Positions 62,868 through 64,000 of a stretch of 64,000 bases of DNA are shown piece after piece. The first letter of the stretch is position 1; each line of letters starts with the position of its first letter. The stretch covers positions 186,001 to 250,000 of the forward strand of contig NBIV01000053.1 in assembly GCA_003194525.1 (NCBI GenBank), read 5' to 3'. Position numbers and translations under genes: made by a program. The stretch is from Gracilariopsis chorda. Its lineage: Eukaryota > Rhodophyta > Florideophyceae > Gracilariales > Gracilariaceae. A model generated the notes under the pieces. That model did no database searches and was not told where the DNA came from. It saw only the letters and a list, made by a program, of their open reading frames with translations.

Positions 62868-63312
62868 TGTTGATGTTAGCGAGTATCATTTCGAACGGCT
62901 GGATGTCCGAAGCGAAAGCAACTTGCAGAAGAAGCTTCACTACGTTACACAGAACCGTGAGCCTTGTACCGCAGGAAAGCTTAGGAAAAGAAAGGCTTGA
63001 AGTAGGCGTGCCCTGCTGTAGAGAGAGCAGCACGCCAACAGCGACGTGAGAACGTTTGAGCAAGAACCGTTCAAGCTAGACGTACACAAGAGAACGTATT
63101 CTTTATTGTATAGAACAGCTAGAAATCCTGTACTACACGGAGTAGCACAAAAATGCAGAGCTGTCGTACGAAGTATAAAAAGACCGATCACCCGCAGAAG
63201 AGCAGTGATCGGGGGCATCCTGGAGAGGAGATCCGGGGTCCTTGTGCCTGTTCCTGTTGCCTGCGCTACTGCACTCACGTCATCGCACTCTGCAACCCTG
63301 TTCTGATCAACA
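62868..63312 (+). repeat. proposed 5' LTR
   Basis: TG...CA ends with 7-bp inverted repeats. It contains a TATA box (TATAAAA, 63174-63180) and just after it a hairpin at 63184-63212. Both suit an LTR promoter and early transcript leader. Confidence 0.6.
63174..63212 (+). promoter_or_regulatory. TATA box and 8-bp-arm hairpin in LTR
   Basis: TATAAAA at 63174 is followed by CCGATCAC (63184-63191), which pairs perfectly with GTGATCGG (63205-63212). If transcription starts about 25-30 bp downstream of the TATA box, the hairpin would span or immediately precede the start (inference). Confidence 0.5.
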
Positions 63313-63363
63313 AAGCGCTTTGATCTCTTTCTGCAAAGAGTAATAGAACGGTTTTGGAGCAAG

Positions 63364-64000
63364 ATGTCGTCGTATGGGATAATCAACACGATCCAGGCCC
63401 CTACTCTCGAAGGAGCCTCGCAGCCCGAGCTCATCAAATTCGAAGTCGATTTCGCTGCGTACAATGAGCGCATCGAAGATATCAATTCGGCAAGGCCCCC
63501 AAGTCAGCGAATCAAAGCAGCATCAATCAGGCAATGTATGAAGCCAAGACTTTTACACAGCCTTTGCATTCTTGGCCGCATTGGAAACGCTGGATCATCC
63601 GACGAGGCCACGGACGAGGCCGTGAAGATCTGGTTTGACGCACGTTTAGCATCGACGATCTCGAACCTAAGCGACCGAGTGGAAGAGGCATTGGCCACCG
63701 TGAAGTACAAGCATATGCATCGGGACCCGTCTGGAGCCGCCGAAAACCTTGTGTTGGAAACAATCGCTGCTTTGGATGAATACAATGCTTCCAGCATTAT
63801 TACGGACCGCGATCAGTGTAAGGAACTTATTGTCAAGCTGGTGAAGAAGCTAGAACCTGCTGAGCTGCGGCAGATTGTAACGGACCAGATGCGCCTCTGG
63901 AAAAAGGAGCAGAAAGGGGATATTAAGTTCTTTACAAATACGATATCCACACTTGCCGCACAGGTGCACACCGTACAGTGCGCAATGGCAAAACTGAAGC
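63364..64000 (+). CDS. gag-like ORF, open to the window end
   Basis: From ATG 63364 (MSSYGIINTIQAPTL) at least 212 codons are open without a stop, reaching the window edge. The protein is helical and charged. It contains LIKFEVDFAAYNERIEDIN early, then a Leu-rich segment, and later ELIVKLVKKLEPAELRQIV. This layout (a short lead, then F-x-x-Y-x-x-x-I-x-x-IN) resembles gag proteins of retrotransposons in protists from memory, but no zinc knuckle is reached before the edge. The LTR directly upstream supports gag. A host gene cannot be excluded. Confidence 0.6.
   Translation, partial: MSSYGIINTIQAPTLEGASQPELIKFEVDFAAYNERIEDINSARPPSQRIKAASIRQCMKPRLLHSLCILGRIGNAGSSDEATDEAVKIWFDARLASTISNLSDRVEEALATVKYKHMHRDPSGAAENLVLETIAALDEYNASSIITDRDQCKELIVKLVKKLEPAELRQIVTDQMRLWKKEQKGDIKFFTNTISTLAAQVHTVQCAMAKLK

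Larger units (their letters stand above)
62868..64000 (+). mobile_element. 5' end of another LTR retrotransposon (continues past window)
   Basis: A 445-bp LTR (62868-63312) with inverted ends TGTTGAT/ATCAACA is followed after 51 bp by a long ORF resembling a retroelement gag. It interrupts the minus-strand gypsy pol relic. The other LTR is outside the window, so the boundaries rest on the inverted ends and the break in the relic. Confidence 0.65.

Overview
The window is eukaryotic DNA made almost entirely of transposable elements. I recognise no ordinary single-copy host gene. The elements present are Ty3/gypsy-type and Ty1/copia-type LTR elements, Rep/Pif1 Helitrons, and pogo-type and PIF/Harbinger-type DNA transposons. 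The mix and moderate GC would fit a TE-rich alga or oomycete-like protist, but nothing seen fixes the lineage.

Layout. 1-11351: a nearly complete, fairly young Ty3/gypsy chromovirus. Its 5' LTR is cut by the window start. It carries a large antisense ORF between pol and the 3' LTR and is studded with tiny GC-rich hairpins. It lies inside a pogo-type transposase, whose 3' part follows (11352-12446). 12447-15362: no recognised gene. 15363-26987: three Helitrons of one family, head to tail with no DNA between them: A (Rep and helicase ORFs), B (decayed, HUH motif deleted) and C (non-autonomous, with a 15-bp minisatellite). 26988-28690: minus-strand copia relic (gag and start of pol). 28934-33618: old plus-strand gypsy element. 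33771-35007: minus-strand relic whose N-terminus aligns without gaps to the histone H3 tail, followed by a possible cysteine-peptidase region. 36167-37417: PIF/Harbinger transposase pseudogene. 38600-42135: broken Helitron of a second family. 42611-54863: old gypsy element flanked by TATAG. Its 3' LTR is split by an LTR-like insert (48130-54603), which is itself split by a young copia element (48163-53869, TSD AGGAG). 54869-58028: nothing recognised. 58029-60240: decayed gag relative of the first element. 60310-62867: minus-strand gypsy pol relic. 62868-64000: start of another LTR element, with a 445-bp LTR and a gag-like ORF running off the window.

The genes act only within their own elements: gag/pol for retrotransposition, Rep plus Pif1 helicase for rolling-circle transposition, DDE transposases for cut-and-paste. 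The points most worth a second look are the micro-hairpin density and antisense ORF of the first element, the H3-tail look-alike, and the Helitron concatemer. All similarities were judged by eye, with no database search.
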